This document shows, piece after piece, positions 1 through 7,183 of a stretch of DNA of 24,457 bases (positions are counted from its first letter, which is position 1; each line of letters begins with the position of its first letter). The stretch is taken from the IMG/VR virus record IMGVR_UViG_3300025832_000063, positions 1 to 24,457 of that record, one strand, 5' to 3'. A model generated the notes under the pieces. That model saw nothing but the letters and a program-made list of their open reading frames with translations, searched no databases and had not been told where the DNA came from. Made by a program: the position numbers and the translations under genes. The DNA is from a virus.

Positions 1-1
1 T

Positions 2-163
2 AACGATATTCAGTTCGACCAAATGATTAACGAGTTTGATTACTCATGGATTCATATTTCCTTTAACGAAGAAAAAAACCGCAAGCAAGTTCTAGAGGCT
101 TATAAGGACGTAAACAATAAGACAGCTTACAAGCATCCTAGTGATAATATAAGAACATTATGA
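2..163 (+). CDS. Peptidase M15-type endolysin, C-terminal end (5' partial)
   Basis: Only the last 53 residues are in the window; the reading frame is open from base 2 to TGA at 161-163. The visible part contains FDQMINEF, then the WIHISF segment, then NRKQVLEAYK. This arrangement is typical of the end of peptidase family M15 (D-Ala-D-Ala carboxypeptidase / L-Ala-D-Glu endopeptidase type), where the histidine after the tryptophan is a zinc ligand. Such enzymes act as phage endolysins that cut peptidoglycan peptide cross-links at lysis. The stop codon overlaps the next start (ATGA at 160-163), which couples it to the holin-like gene and supports a lysis role. The catalytic centre's other residues lie outside the window, so activity cannot be judged. 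The family call rests on the C-terminal motif only. Confidence 0.72.
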   Translation, partial: NDIQFDQMINEFDYSWIHISFNEEKNRKQVLEAYKDVNNKTAYKHPSDNIRTL

Positions 164-549
164 TAAAGACAATTATACAGAGCCTCGTAGGACAAGCTTC
201 TACAATTATTGACGAAGTAGTTACTACAGATGAAGAAAGAATACAACTTAAGCAACAGTTTGAGAAAGCTGTTAAGGAGCATGAAAAGGATATGTTTGCC
301 CTCGAAGTTAAAGACAGAGATAGTGCACGAGAGATATATAAAGATGATGCTATTATACAGAAGGTATTAGCGATAATATTTACCGTAGCTTATTTCTTTT
401 TGTCTTACACGATGTTTAAGTACTTTGTACTTAACACACTAGAGCTTTCAGATTACGAGATAGGATTTATTAGTACAGTGTTTGGTGCTATGAGTAGTAA
501 GGTAAATACGATAATTGATTTCTTCTTCGGTGGCTCTTCAAAAAAGTAA
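160..549 (+). CDS. Holin-like membrane protein (GTA_holin_3TM type)
   Basis: A 129-residue protein with a charged amphipathic N-terminal half (residues 1-65, many E, K and D, including the RDSAREIYKDD segment). Two hydrophobic stretches follow: about 69-91 (VLAIIFTVAYFFLSYTMFKY) and about 97-125 (ending in IIDFFFGGSSKK). The RDxxSAR segment before the membrane part and the FFFGGSS tail match the layout of the three-TM holin family named after gene transfer agents. The predicted role is to make lesions in the inner membrane so that the endolysin reaches peptidoglycan. It overlaps the endolysin stop by 4 bases (ATGA), so the pair is translationally coupled. The start at 160 is chosen because of that overlap. 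The holin assignment is well supported by topology and context but not by experiment. Confidence 0.72.
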   Translation: MIKTIIQSLVGQASTIIDEVVTTDEERIQLKQQFEKAVKEHEKDMFALEVKDRDSAREIYKDDAIIQKVLAIIFTVAYFFLSYTMFKYFVLNTLELSDYEIGFISTVFGAMSSKVNTIIDFFFGGSSKK

Positions 550-568
550 ACCATGAAAAATTAATTTG

Positions 569-576
569 TATCTTTG
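569..576 (+). promoter_or_regulatory. Bacteroidota-type promoter -7 element (TATCTTTG)
   Basis: TATCTTTG matches the Bacteroidota primary sigma factor -7 consensus TAnnTTTG. It lies in the 46-base gap between the holin-like gene and the start at 596. Transcription would begin near 580-582, giving a leader of about 15 bases. I see no clear TTG -33 element at the usual spacing. Confidence 0.6.
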
Positions 577-595
577 CTGTACTAAATTAAATCAA

Positions 596-829
596 ATGAA
601 AAAGTTAGAACAACAAGAGTTAGACACGCTACAAGAGTCTATGAAGAAGTACAATGAATGTAAGATGCAGTTGGGAGAAACTGTCTTACGTCAGCAGGCT
701 TTAATGATGCAGGTTACAATGATTCAGAAGGAGTCAAAATCTTTCGAGGATTTATTGATAAATAAGTACGGTCAAGACTCAGTTATAGATATGAAAACCG
801 GGGAGGTAAAGCCTTCTGAAAAAAAATAA
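596..829 (+). CDS. Small helical protein of unknown function
   Basis: A 77-residue protein starting MKKLEQQELDTLQ. A longer reading from a TTG at 566 is possible but would place the start inside the promoter element at 569-576. The ATG at 596 also has the A/T-rich leader (TTAAATCAAATG) seen at two other genes here, so 596 is preferred. Residues 1-60 are predicted to be one long helix or coiled coil, rich in Q, E, K and M, with few helix breakers. The tail is a short polar segment ending in EKK. There is no recognisable enzymatic motif, signal peptide or membrane segment. It opens the transcription unit that leads into packaging genes, so a small virion or assembly role is possible. I do not recognise a named family. 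Confidence 0.75.
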   Translation: MKKLEQQELDTLQESMKKYNECKMQLGETVLRQQALMMQVTMIQKESKSFEDLLINKYGQDSVIDMKTGEVKPSEKK

Positions 830-832
830 GAT

Positions 833-1084
833 ATGCCAAAAATTAGCACATACTTTAACTCACCACCCTTATTTACAGACAAGGTAATAGGTACTGTTGC
901 ATCTAGTAATAATGAAACTAAAAACTTTAGTTTGCAAGATGTTATGCAGAAGTTTAACGATTCTGTTGTGCCTGCTACTGCAACATCAACAGGTGTTAGG
1001 GGTCAATTTGCTTCAGACGCTACGCACTTGTATATATGCACAGCTACTGACACTTGGAAAAGAGTAGCTATAGCAACATTCTAG
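833..1084 (+). CDS. Small virion-type protein with a fibre-like C-terminal motif
   Basis: An 83-residue protein. The N-terminal half contains LFTDKVIGTVASSNNETKNF, a pattern I have seen in short phage proteins of marine and Bacteroidota phages. The C-terminal half (about 47-83) reads PATATSTGVRGQFASDATHL followed by YICTATDTWKRVAIATF. That ending resembles the short beta-structured tip found at the end of many phage fibre or appendage proteins, with the pattern GxxGQ.A.D...LY.C.AT.TWKR. A virion appendage or decoration role is the most likely meaning, but the protein is too short to be a fibre by itself and the function is not established. It starts 3 bases after the previous stop, so it belongs to the same operon. 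Confidence 0.72.
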   Translation: MPKISTYFNSPPLFTDKVIGTVASSNNETKNFSLQDVMQKFNDSVVPATATSTGVRGQFASDATHLYICTATDTWKRVAIATF

Positions 1085-1088
1085 GGTT

Positions 1089-1313
1089 ATGGATATTAGA
1101 AAAATATCTGTAGGCCCTGACTACAAGTCGGGAGCTATGCATTACCTTGTAGGGCAGGATATACTTAACAGCTCTCACAAGATACACCTTATTCAACAGG
1201 ATAAGGATTCTCAATCTATAAAGGTTTGGATTCAGAGGGAGGACGAGATTCTTCTTTGGAAAGAATTCAATTCAAATATGCCAATTTCAATCGAGTACAA
1301 TATAAATTTTTAA
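1089..1313 (+). CDS. Conserved small phage protein, unknown function
   Basis: A 74-residue soluble protein beginning MDIRKISVGPDYKSGAMHY. The rest alternates short beta strands and polar turns (HKIHLIQQD, SIKVWIQRE, ILLWKEF), suggesting a small beta-rich fold. There are no cysteines, signal peptide or membrane segment. It lies 4 bases after the previous stop, between the fibre-tip-like gene and a tiny acidic gene, inside the operon that runs to the terminase. The opening MDIRKIS-GPDYK looks familiar from other Bacteroidota phage genomes as an unannotated conserved gene next to packaging genes, but I cannot assign a function. That it is coding is supported by tight spacing to both neighbours and by ordinary residue composition. 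Confidence 0.68.
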   Translation: MDIRKISVGPDYKSGAMHYLVGQDILNSSHKIHLIQQDKDSQSIKVWIQREDEILLWKEFNSNMPISIEYNINF

Positions 1314-1314
1314 G

Positions 1315-1470
1315 ATGAGCGAAGACCAAAAAGATGCTTTAGAGCAACTTAAGAAATCAGAAGAGTCAGCAAAAGATACGTTTGATTCGTGGGTAAACAA
1401 CTTAGAAGACCAAGAACAGCCTGATGCTTGCAGCATTGATGACGAGGACTGTGAAGCTTGTGGGTCGTAA
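1315..1470 (+). CDS. 51-residue acidic protein with a C-terminal cysteine cluster
   Basis: A small gene starting at the ATG one base after the preceding TAA (TAAGATG) and ending in TAATG, where its last base is the first base of the next start. The product is 51 residues, strongly acidic (many E and D), probably helical over residues 1-32. It ends with three cysteines spaced C39-x6-C46-x2-C49 within DACSIDDEDCEACGS. Such a cluster could bind a metal ion or form a disulfide; three cysteines alone do not complete a classical zinc site. The stop/start fusion with the co-chaperonin-like gene suggests coupled translation and possibly a shared role in assembly. No family is recognised. The perfect fit between its neighbours makes it very likely to be real. 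Confidence 0.7.
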   Translation: MSEDQKDALEQLKKSEESAKDTFDSWVNNLEDQEQPDACSIDDEDCEACGS

Positions 1471-2033
1471 TGAAGTCTCCATTTAATTTTATTGTACGCC
1501 CTTTAGAAGGGAAGAGATATAACAACACCAAAAGCATTGGCGGTATGGAGTTTGTCGTTAGTACCTCCGAGGAAGACCATAAGTTTTCTAACCGAGAAGC
1601 TGTTGTTGTTGAGACACCTGTAGGGTATACGGGAGATATAAAGATTGGCGACACCTTACTAGTACATCACAACGTGTTTAAGTTTTACAACGACATGAAG
1701 GGTAGACGTAAGAGTGGTAAGAGTTACTTTAAGGATGATTTATTCTTTGTAGATAACGACCAATTCTACTTATACAAGCAGGATGGGGAATGGAATAGTC
1801 ATGATAGATTTTGTTTTATAGAGCCTGTAGCTGTTGTAGAAAGCTTTATAGATAAGTCATGTAAATACGAACCTTTAATAGGTCGCGTTAAGTATCCTAA
1901 TGACTACTTAAGGTCAAAGGATATAAAGGAAGGTGACTTAGTTACCTTTAGCCCTGACAGTGAGTATGAGTTTAAGGTGGATGATAAAACCCTATACAGA
2001 GTATTCGACCATCAGGTAACTATGAAGTTGTAA
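1470..2033 (+). CDS. GroES-like co-chaperonin, apparently two tandem domains
   Basis: A 187-residue protein. Residues 5-70 follow the GroES (Cpn10) pattern: IVRPLEGKR at the start, a mobile-loop-like segment TKSIGGMEFVV at 20-30, EAVVVETPVGYTGDIKIGDT at 43-62, then LLVHHNVFKFY. In GroES the loop (GGIVL type) contacts GroEL, and the VKVGD turn builds the beta-barrel. A second half at about 117-187 repeats a shorter version (EPVAVV, then EPLIGRVKYP, then IKEGDLVTF, ending in a short strand). The role would be to cap host GroEL and adapt it to fold large capsid proteins, as T4 gp31 does. No groEL is in the window. The start at 1470 (ATG overlapping the previous stop) is preferred to an in-frame TTG at 1458, which lies inside the previous gene. 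Fold confident; tandem arrangement inferred. Confidence 0.72.
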   Translation: MKSPFNFIVRPLEGKRYNNTKSIGGMEFVVSTSEEDHKFSNREAVVVETPVGYTGDIKIGDTLLVHHNVFKFYNDMKGRRKSGKSYFKDDLFFVDNDQFYLYKQDGEWNSHDRFCFIEPVAVVESFIDKSCKYEPLIGRVKYPNDYLRSKDIKEGDLVTFSPDSEYEFKVDDKTLYRVFDHQVTMKL

Positions 2034-2034
2034 T

Positions 2035-2316
2035 ATGGATTCAATAGATTTACGTAAGGAAATTATAGAGGCGGGGTATAAGGCTGTGAAGCAACTCATT
2101 AAGGTTGCTAAGGAGGATATTATAAAGCCGGACCCTATGGATGAGCTTGCTGCAGATAAGTTAAAGAACGCAGCCGCATCAAAGAAGCTTTCTATATTCG
2201 ATGCCTTTGAGATATTAAAAAGAATTGATTCAGAGCAGGAGACTTTAGATATAGAATCTAAGGGTCCTAATAGAACGGATACAAAACAAGGATTTGCAGA
2301 ACGAAGGTCAAAATAA
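2035..2316 (+). CDS. Candidate terminase small subunit or terminase-associated protein
   Basis: A 93-residue, mostly helical, charged protein. Residues 5-30 form a likely amphipathic helix (LRKEIIEAGYKAVKQLIKVA). A second helical region spans 36-70 (DELAADKLKNAAASKKLSIF, then DAFEILKRID), and the tail is polar and basic, ending in ERRSK. It sits immediately upstream of and overlaps the large terminase gene, the usual position of the DNA-recognising small terminase subunit. No clear helix-turn-helix is visible and no sequence family is recognised, so the assignment is positional. It may instead be another small assembly factor. It starts one base after the co-chaperonin stop. Confidence 0.45.
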   Translation: MDSIDLRKEIIEAGYKAVKQLIKVAKEDIIKPDPMDELAADKLKNAAASKKLSIFDAFEILKRIDSEQETLDIESKGPNRTDTKQGFAERRSK

Positions 2317-4540
2317 CTTATATCGCGTTATTCCCGATTACATCCCCTCAAGGCCACTATCAAAAAAAAATGGTAGCCGAAGTTGGTTGTATGGGTACAA
2401 CGAGGAGTATGACTTTGTAAACATATCCAAGACAGGTCAGATAGGTGAGGTCGTTGAAATCTCAGGACTACGAATAGGATTACCTCCTACGCCTAAAGAT
2501 TGCTACAGCAGGAATAAAGCAAAATCACAGCAGTATTGGGAGCGTGAAGAGTTCCCAAAAGAACTGCAGAAAATAAACTCTATATTTCAATGGAATGATA
2601 TGCCGTCACCTTTTAAGGATAGATGGGTTGATTATATAGAGTCTGAGTTTGATAGAAGGGAGGAAGGGTATTGGTTCATGAATCATGGTGACCCGGCCTA
2701 CATAACAGGTTCACACTATATGTATCTACAATGGACTAGTATAGATGTAGGTTATCCCGACTATCGAGAAGCTAACAGAATATTTTTTATTTTTTGGGAG
2801 GCATCAAAGGCTGACAAGCGTTCTTTTGGTATGACTTACCTTAAGATAAGGCGTTCAGGATTTTCTTTTATGGGGTCCTCGGAAGCGGTAAATACGGGTA
2901 CGCTAGCGAAAGATTCTAGGGTAGGAATACTATCTAAGACAGGTTCTGATGCTAAGAAGATGTTTACCGATAAGGTTGTCCCTATCAATAGCAGGCTACC
3001 TTTCTTCTTCAAGCCAATCATGGATGGTATGGACAAGCCAAAGACAGAGCTTGCATTTAGAATCCCTGCATCTAAGATTACTAAGAAGAATATGTACGAC
3101 ACTGAAGCTGAGGAGCTTGAGGGGTTGGATACTACAATAGATTGGAAGAATACGGATGACAACTCGTATGATGGTGAGAAGCTATTGCTACTAGTACACG
3201 ATGAGAGCGGTAAGTGGATTAAGCCAAATAATATCTTAAACAATTGGCGCGTAACAAAAACGTGTCTACGTTTGGGTAGTAAGATTATTGGTAAGTGCAT
3301 GATGGGTTCTACATCAAATGCACTATCTAAGGGTGGTAGCAACTTCAAGAAACTTTACGAAGACTCTGATGTAAATACTAGGAATGCCAACGGTCAAACC
3401 AAGAGTGGTATGTACGCGTTGTTTATTCCTATGGAGTGGAACATGGAGGGTTTTATTGATAGATATGGGATGCCTGTATTTAAAAAACCTAATAAGCCCG
3501 TGTTAGGAGTGGATGGTGAGATGATAAGTAATGGGGCTGTAGATTATTGGGAGGCTGAAGTTGATTCACTTAAGGGTGACGCTGATGCTTTAAATGAATT
3601 CTACAGACAGTTCCCTAGAACAGAGTCGCATGCTTTTAGAGATGAGAGCAAGTCTTCGTTGTTTAACCTTACTAAAATATATCAGCAGATAGATTATAAC
3701 GATTCATTGATTACAGAGCACCACGTAACTCGTGGCTCATTCCATTGGAAGGGAGGGGTAAAGGATACTGAGGTTGTATTTAGCCCCGATACTCGTGGTA
3801 GGTTCTTGGTAAGTTGGATTCCTAATAAGAATCTTCAGAACAGGTCTGTAAGCAAGAGAGGTAACAAGTACCCGGGTAATGAGCATATAGGTTCATTTGG
3901 GTGTGACTCCTATGATATATCAGGAACTGTAGGTGGTAAAGGGTCCAACGGCTCCTTGCATGGGCTTACTAAGTTTAACATGGATGAGGCTCCTAGTAAT
4001 GAGTTTTTCTTAGAGTATATAGCTAGGCCACAGACTGCAGAGATATTCTTTGAGGAGGTTCTGATGGCGTGTATATTCTACGGCATGCCAATTCTTTGTG
4101 AGAACAACAAGCCAAGGCTTTTGTATCACTTTAAGAATAGAGGCTACAGAGGTTACTCAATGAATAGGCCTGATAAGGTGTTTAACAAACTCTCAAAGAC
4201 AGAGAAAGAGTTAGGGGGAATACCTAACTCATCTGAGGACGTAAAGCAATCACACGCCTCAGCTATTGAGTCTTACATAGAAAAGCATGTCGGTATAGAT
4301 ATGAGTGGTGCGTATAGGGATTCTGATGAGATGGGCTTAATGCCTTTCGCTAGAACTCTTGAGGATTGGGCTAGGTTTGATATTAACAATAGAACAAAGT
4401 TTGATGCTTCGATTAGCTCAGGGTTAGCCATTATGGCTAATCAGAAGAGCTCGTATCAGCCCGAACAAAAACAGTCAAAAATAAGTGTTACCTTTGCTAA
4501 GTACAATAACAAAGGGTCAATCAGTGAATTACTAAGATAG
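2294..4540 (+). CDS. terL: Terminase large subunit (packaging ATPase and nuclease)
   Basis: A 748-residue protein, the DNA-packaging motor. The ATPase half has a diverged Walker A region at about 184-197 (KIRRSGFSFMGSSE), without the usual GKT/GKS. The SKTGSDAKKMF segment at 214-224 is typical of this terminase group. Walker B is LLLLVHDE at 297-304, with catalytic E304, and the coupling motif is GSTSN at 338-342. The RNase H-like nuclease half begins with FGCDSYDISGT (D538 and D541) and continues with LCENNK (E603) and acidic residues near 648-669. These residues would bind two metal ions to cut concatemers. The first usable start in frame is TTG at 2294, 23 bases inside the previous gene; the next in-frame ATG would remove about 100 conserved residues. 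The portal follows with no gap. Confidence 0.9.
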   Translation: MQNEGQNNLYRVIPDYIPSRPLSKKNGSRSWLYGYNEEYDFVNISKTGQIGEVVEISGLRIGLPPTPKDCYSRNKAKSQQYWEREEFPKELQKINSIFQWNDMPSPFKDRWVDYIESEFDRREEGYWFMNHGDPAYITGSHYMYLQWTSIDVGYPDYREANRIFFIFWEASKADKRSFGMTYLKIRRSGFSFMGSSEAVNTGTLAKDSRVGILSKTGSDAKKMFTDKVVPINSRLPFFFKPIMDGMDKPKTELAFRIPASKITKKNMYDTEAEELEGLDTTIDWKNTDDNSYDGEKLLLLVHDESGKWIKPNNILNNWRVTKTCLRLGSKIIGKCMMGSTSNALSKGGSNFKKLYEDSDVNTRNANGQTKSGMYALFIPMEWNMEGFIDRYGMPVFKKPNKPVLGVDGEMISNGAVDYWEAEVDSLKGDADALNEFYRQFPRTESHAFRDESKSSLFNLTKIYQQIDYNDSLITEHHVTRGSFHWKGGVKDTEVVFSPDTRGRFLVSWIPNKNLQNRSVSKRGNKYPGNEHIGSFGCDSYDISGTVGGKGSNGSLHGLTKFNMDEAPSNEFFLEYIARPQTAEIFFEEVLMACIFYGMPILCENNKPRLLYHFKNRGYRGYSMNRPDKVFNKLSKTEKELGGIPNSSEDVKQSHASAIESYIEKHVGIDMSGAYRDSDEMGLMPFARTLEDWARFDINNRTKFDASISSGLAIMANQKSSYQPEQKQSKISVTFAKYNNKGSISELLR

Positions 4541-6976
4541 ATGAAAGAGGTAAATGTAAACATATCGGCTGCAGGTTTTCCTAGTCAATTTGTTTCAGAT
4601 GCAGAAAAAGCAACTGAAGAATTTGGGATACAGATAGGTCAAGCAATACAGTACGAGTGGTTCAAGAGAGATGGTAATTCATGTAGATACTACGACCAAT
4701 GGAGAGACTTTCATAGGTTGAGGTTATATGCAAGGGGTGAACAGTCTGTTGCAAAATATAAGACTGAGCTTGCCGTTGATGGTGACCTTTCATATTTAAA
4801 CCTTGATTGGACTCCCGTACCTATCCTACCTAAGTTTGTAGACATCGTTGTTAACGGAATGTCTGACAGATTATTTAAGGTTAAGGCTTACGCTGAGGAT
4901 GCAATATCACAAGAAAATAGAAGTAAGTTTCAGGAAATGATTCAAGGACAGATGGTTGCTAAACCAATCCTTGAGACGATACAGAAGAATACAGGTATGA
5001 ATCCGTTTACTATGGAGCCTGATGACTTACCTGATAATGACGAGGAGCTTTCCTTGTACATGAACTTAAACTACAAGCCGGCTATCGAGATAGCTGAGGA
5101 GACTGCTATTGACACCTTACTCTCAGAGAATAAGTACGTAGACTTAAGGAAAAGATTTGACTATGACCTTACTGTATTAGGCATAGGTGTAGCAAAGCAT
5201 GAGTTCTTACCGGGCGCAGGAGTTAAGGTTAGTTATGTAGACCCCGCGAATGTAGTGTACAGTTATACTGAAGACCCGCACTTTAAAGATTGTTTTTATT
5301 GGGGTGAGATTAAAACCGTACCTATTATTGAGTTAAGTAAGATTGACCAATCGCTCACTAATGAGGATTTTGAAAAAATCTCTCAGTACAGTCAGAGTTG
5401 GTACGACTACTACAACACAGCTCAGTTTTACGAGAATGATATTTTTTACAAGGATACCGCTACATTAATGTACTTCAACTATAAGACTACTAAGAAGATT
5501 GTCTATAAGAAGAAGGTGTATGATAATGGTGGCTCTAAGATGATTGAGAAGGACGACCAATTTAATCCACCCGTGGAGATGATGGATGAGGGTAACTTCG
5601 AGAAGGTAGAGAAAACTATTGACGTTTGGTACGAAGGCGTTATGGTTATGGGGACGAACATCTTACTTAAGTGGGAGATGGCTGAGAACATGGTTAGACC
5701 TAAGTCTGCTAGTCAGCATGCTATCTCTAACTACGTAGCCGTAGCTCCTAGAATGTATAAAGGAAATATTGAATCTTTAGTAAGAAGGATGATTCCTTTT
5801 GCTGATTTAATTCAGATAACACACTTAAAACTTCAGCAGGTAATATCAAGAGTTGTACCTGACGGTGTTTACATTGACGCGGATGGATTAAATGAGGTAG
5901 ACCTTGGAACAGGTAGTGCGTATAACCCTGAGGACGCTTTAAGATTATACTTCCAAACAGGTAGTGTGATTGGTAGAAGCTACACGCAGGATGGTGACTA
6001 CAACCAAGGTAAAGTTCCTATTCAGCAGCTAACCTCAAATTCAGGGGCTAGCAAAACGCAAATGCTTATTGGTAACTATAACCATTACTTAGGAATGATA
6101 CGAGCTGTAACAGGCTTAAATGAAGCGAGAGACGGTTCTACTCCTGACCCTAATTCTTTGGTTGGAGTGCAAAAGCTAGCAGCGTTAAATTCCAACACAG
6201 CTACAAGGCACATATTAGATAGTAGTCTTTATATTTATAAGACGCTAGCTGAAGCTTTAACGTACAGGGTTTCTGATATACTAGAGTACGCCGACTTTAA
6301 GGATGAGTTTGTTAATCAGATAGGTAAGTACAATGTATCTATCCTAAACGAGATTAACAGTCTATACATTTATGACTTTGGAGTCTTTATTGAGGTGTCT
6401 CCTGATGAGGAAGAGAAAGCTCAGCTTGAGCAGAATATACAGATGGCTTTATCTAAGGGTGATATAAACTTAGAGGACGCTATTGATATTAGAGAGATAA
6501 GAAACTTAAAACTTGCTAATCAATTACTTAAGGTTAAGAGAATTAAGAAGCAAGAGCGTGACGAGAAGATGGCTATGCAGAAGCAGGCTATGACAGCTCA
6601 GCAGCAATTAAAGTCTCAAGAGATGGCGGCTCAAGTTGCTATGCAAAAGATTCAGGCGGAGAGTCAAGCTAAGATGCAGCTCAAACAAGCTGAGATAGCT
6701 TTTGAAATTGAGAAGATGAATAATGAGGCTCAGCTTAAATCCATGCTAATGGATAAAGAGTTTAGTCTTAACATGCAGTTACGTGGTGTGTCCGAGCAAG
6801 CTTTAGACCAAAGGGAGAATCAGAGAGAGGATGCTAAGTCGGCTCGCATTAGTCAGCAGAACACAGAGCAGAGTAAATTAATTAATCAGCGCAAGAACAA
6901 CCTACCGCCTCAGAACTTTGAGTCTAACGAGGATAGCTTAGATGGGTTTGATTTAGCTGAATTTAACCCAAGGTAG
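4541..6976 (+). CDS. Portal protein with a long coiled-coil C-terminus
   Basis: An 811-residue protein directly after the terminase stop (TAG then ATG), the usual place for the portal. Portals form the dodecameric ring at one capsid vertex through which DNA passes. Residues about 45-110 contain YYDQWRDFHRLRLYARGEQS and the PKFVDIVVNGMSDRLFKV segment typical of portals of this phage group. The middle part has mixed alpha/beta structure. The VARRMIPFADLIQ-like region, seen here as ESLVRRMIPFADLIQITHLK, leads into the wing/stem helices, and TGLNEARDGS is also characteristic. From about 650 to 750 the chain is a long, Q-, M-, A- and K-rich coiled coil, followed by a polar acidic tail. A long helical tail could form a barrel inside the capsid. 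Function assigned from position, length and these segments. Confidence 0.85.
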   Translation: MKEVNVNISAAGFPSQFVSDAEKATEEFGIQIGQAIQYEWFKRDGNSCRYYDQWRDFHRLRLYARGEQSVAKYKTELAVDGDLSYLNLDWTPVPILPKFVDIVVNGMSDRLFKVKAYAEDAISQENRSKFQEMIQGQMVAKPILETIQKNTGMNPFTMEPDDLPDNDEELSLYMNLNYKPAIEIAEETAIDTLLSENKYVDLRKRFDYDLTVLGIGVAKHEFLPGAGVKVSYVDPANVVYSYTEDPHFKDCFYWGEIKTVPIIELSKIDQSLTNEDFEKISQYSQSWYDYYNTAQFYENDIFYKDTATLMYFNYKTTKKIVYKKKVYDNGGSKMIEKDDQFNPPVEMMDEGNFEKVEKTIDVWYEGVMVMGTNILLKWEMAENMVRPKSASQHAISNYVAVAPRMYKGNIESLVRRMIPFADLIQITHLKLQQVISRVVPDGVYIDADGLNEVDLGTGSAYNPEDALRLYFQTGSVIGRSYTQDGDYNQGKVPIQQLTSNSGASKTQMLIGNYNHYLGMIRAVTGLNEARDGSTPDPNSLVGVQKLAALNSNTATRHILDSSLYIYKTLAEALTYRVSDILEYADFKDEFVNQIGKYNVSILNEINSLYIYDFGVFIEVSPDEEEKAQLEQNIQMALSKGDINLEDAIDIREIRNLKLANQLLKVKRIKKQERDEKMAMQKQAMTAQQQLKSQEMAAQVAMQKIQAESQAKMQLKQAEIAFEIEKMNNEAQLKSMLMDKEFSLNMQLRGVSEQALDQRENQREDAKSARISQQNTEQSKLINQRKNNLPPQNFESNEDSLDGFDLAEFNPR

Positions 6977-6977
6977 T

Positions 6978-7133
6978 ATGGCAACAAAAGGTAGAACAAA
7001 AAAGAATAAGATATGCTCTGCAGGAATTGCGTGGGCAAAAAGAACATTCGACAGATACCCTTCAGCTTATGCAAACATGGCTGCAAGTAAATATTGTAAA
7101 GACCCTAACTACGCTAAAAAATCTAAAAAATAA
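6978..7133 (+). CDS. 51-residue basic protein with the AGIAWAKRTFDRYPSAYAN motif
   Basis: A small gene starting one base after the portal stop and ending in TAATG, which overlaps the next start. The 51-residue product has a Lys/Arg-rich N-terminus (MATKGRTKKNKI), a central segment CSAGIAWAKRTFDRYPSAYA, and an ending KYCKDPNYAKKSKK with a second cysteine (C13 and C40). I recognise this as a widespread small phage protein of unknown function, with the pattern C.AGIAWAKRTFD.YPSAYAN..AS.YCKDP. High basic charge suggests DNA binding or virion association. It lies between portal and scaffold genes with two other small Lys-rich genes, so these three probably act in head assembly or DNA condensation. 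That role is inferred only from charge and place. Confidence 0.78.
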   Translation: MATKGRTKKNKICSAGIAWAKRTFDRYPSAYANMAASKYCKDPNYAKKSKK

Positions 7134-7183
7134 TGGCAGCATACGGAACTAAAAAGAAGAAGCCTAAAAAACCAAAGTACTAA
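7133..7183 (+). CDS. 16-residue Lys/Pro-rich microprotein
   Basis: A complete reading frame of 16 codons, MAAYGTKKKKPKKPKY, whose start overlaps the previous stop (TAATG at 7131-7135) and whose stop overlaps the next start (TAATG at 7181-7185). These precise overlaps on both sides, and a composition matching the two neighbouring basic proteins, argue that it is translated rather than a chance frame. The peptide carries seven lysines and two prolines and no hydrophobic core, so it would be an extended polycation. DNA or capsid-surface binding is conceivable. An alternative is that it is only a translational bridge that keeps ribosomes moving from 6978-7133 to 7183-7428. No family is firmly recognised. 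Confidence 0.55.
   Translation: MAAYGTKKKKPKKPKY

Noticed and set aside
291-298. TATGTTTG inside the holin-like gene
   Set aside because: A chance match to TAnnTTTG in coding sequence, with no start codon suitably placed downstream.
1349-1654. 101-codon minus-strand frame overlapping two small genes
   Set aside because: It runs across the precise TAATG junction of two + strand genes and shows no coding features.
2362-2370. Run of nine A near the start of the terminase gene, a possible slippage site
   Set aside because: Shifting by -1 gives an immediate stop (TGG TAG), and +1 gives a stop after about 17 codons; no stimulatory structure or alternative product is visible.
2949-3140. 63-codon + strand frame in another register inside the terminase gene
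   Set aside because: Shadow of the terminase frame; Leu/Arg/Ser-rich composition without a leader.
2836-3348. 170-codon open frame on the minus strand inside the terminase gene
   Set aside because: The + strand frame carries clear terminase motifs; the antisense translation is Ser/Leu/Pro-rich with no motif, no leader and no neighbours on that strand.
4489-4496. TACCTTTG 45 bases before the portal start
   Set aside because: It matches TAnnTTTG but lies inside the terminase coding sequence, where such matches are expected by chance, and the two genes are directly adjacent. Could be a weak internal promoter, but nothing else supports it.
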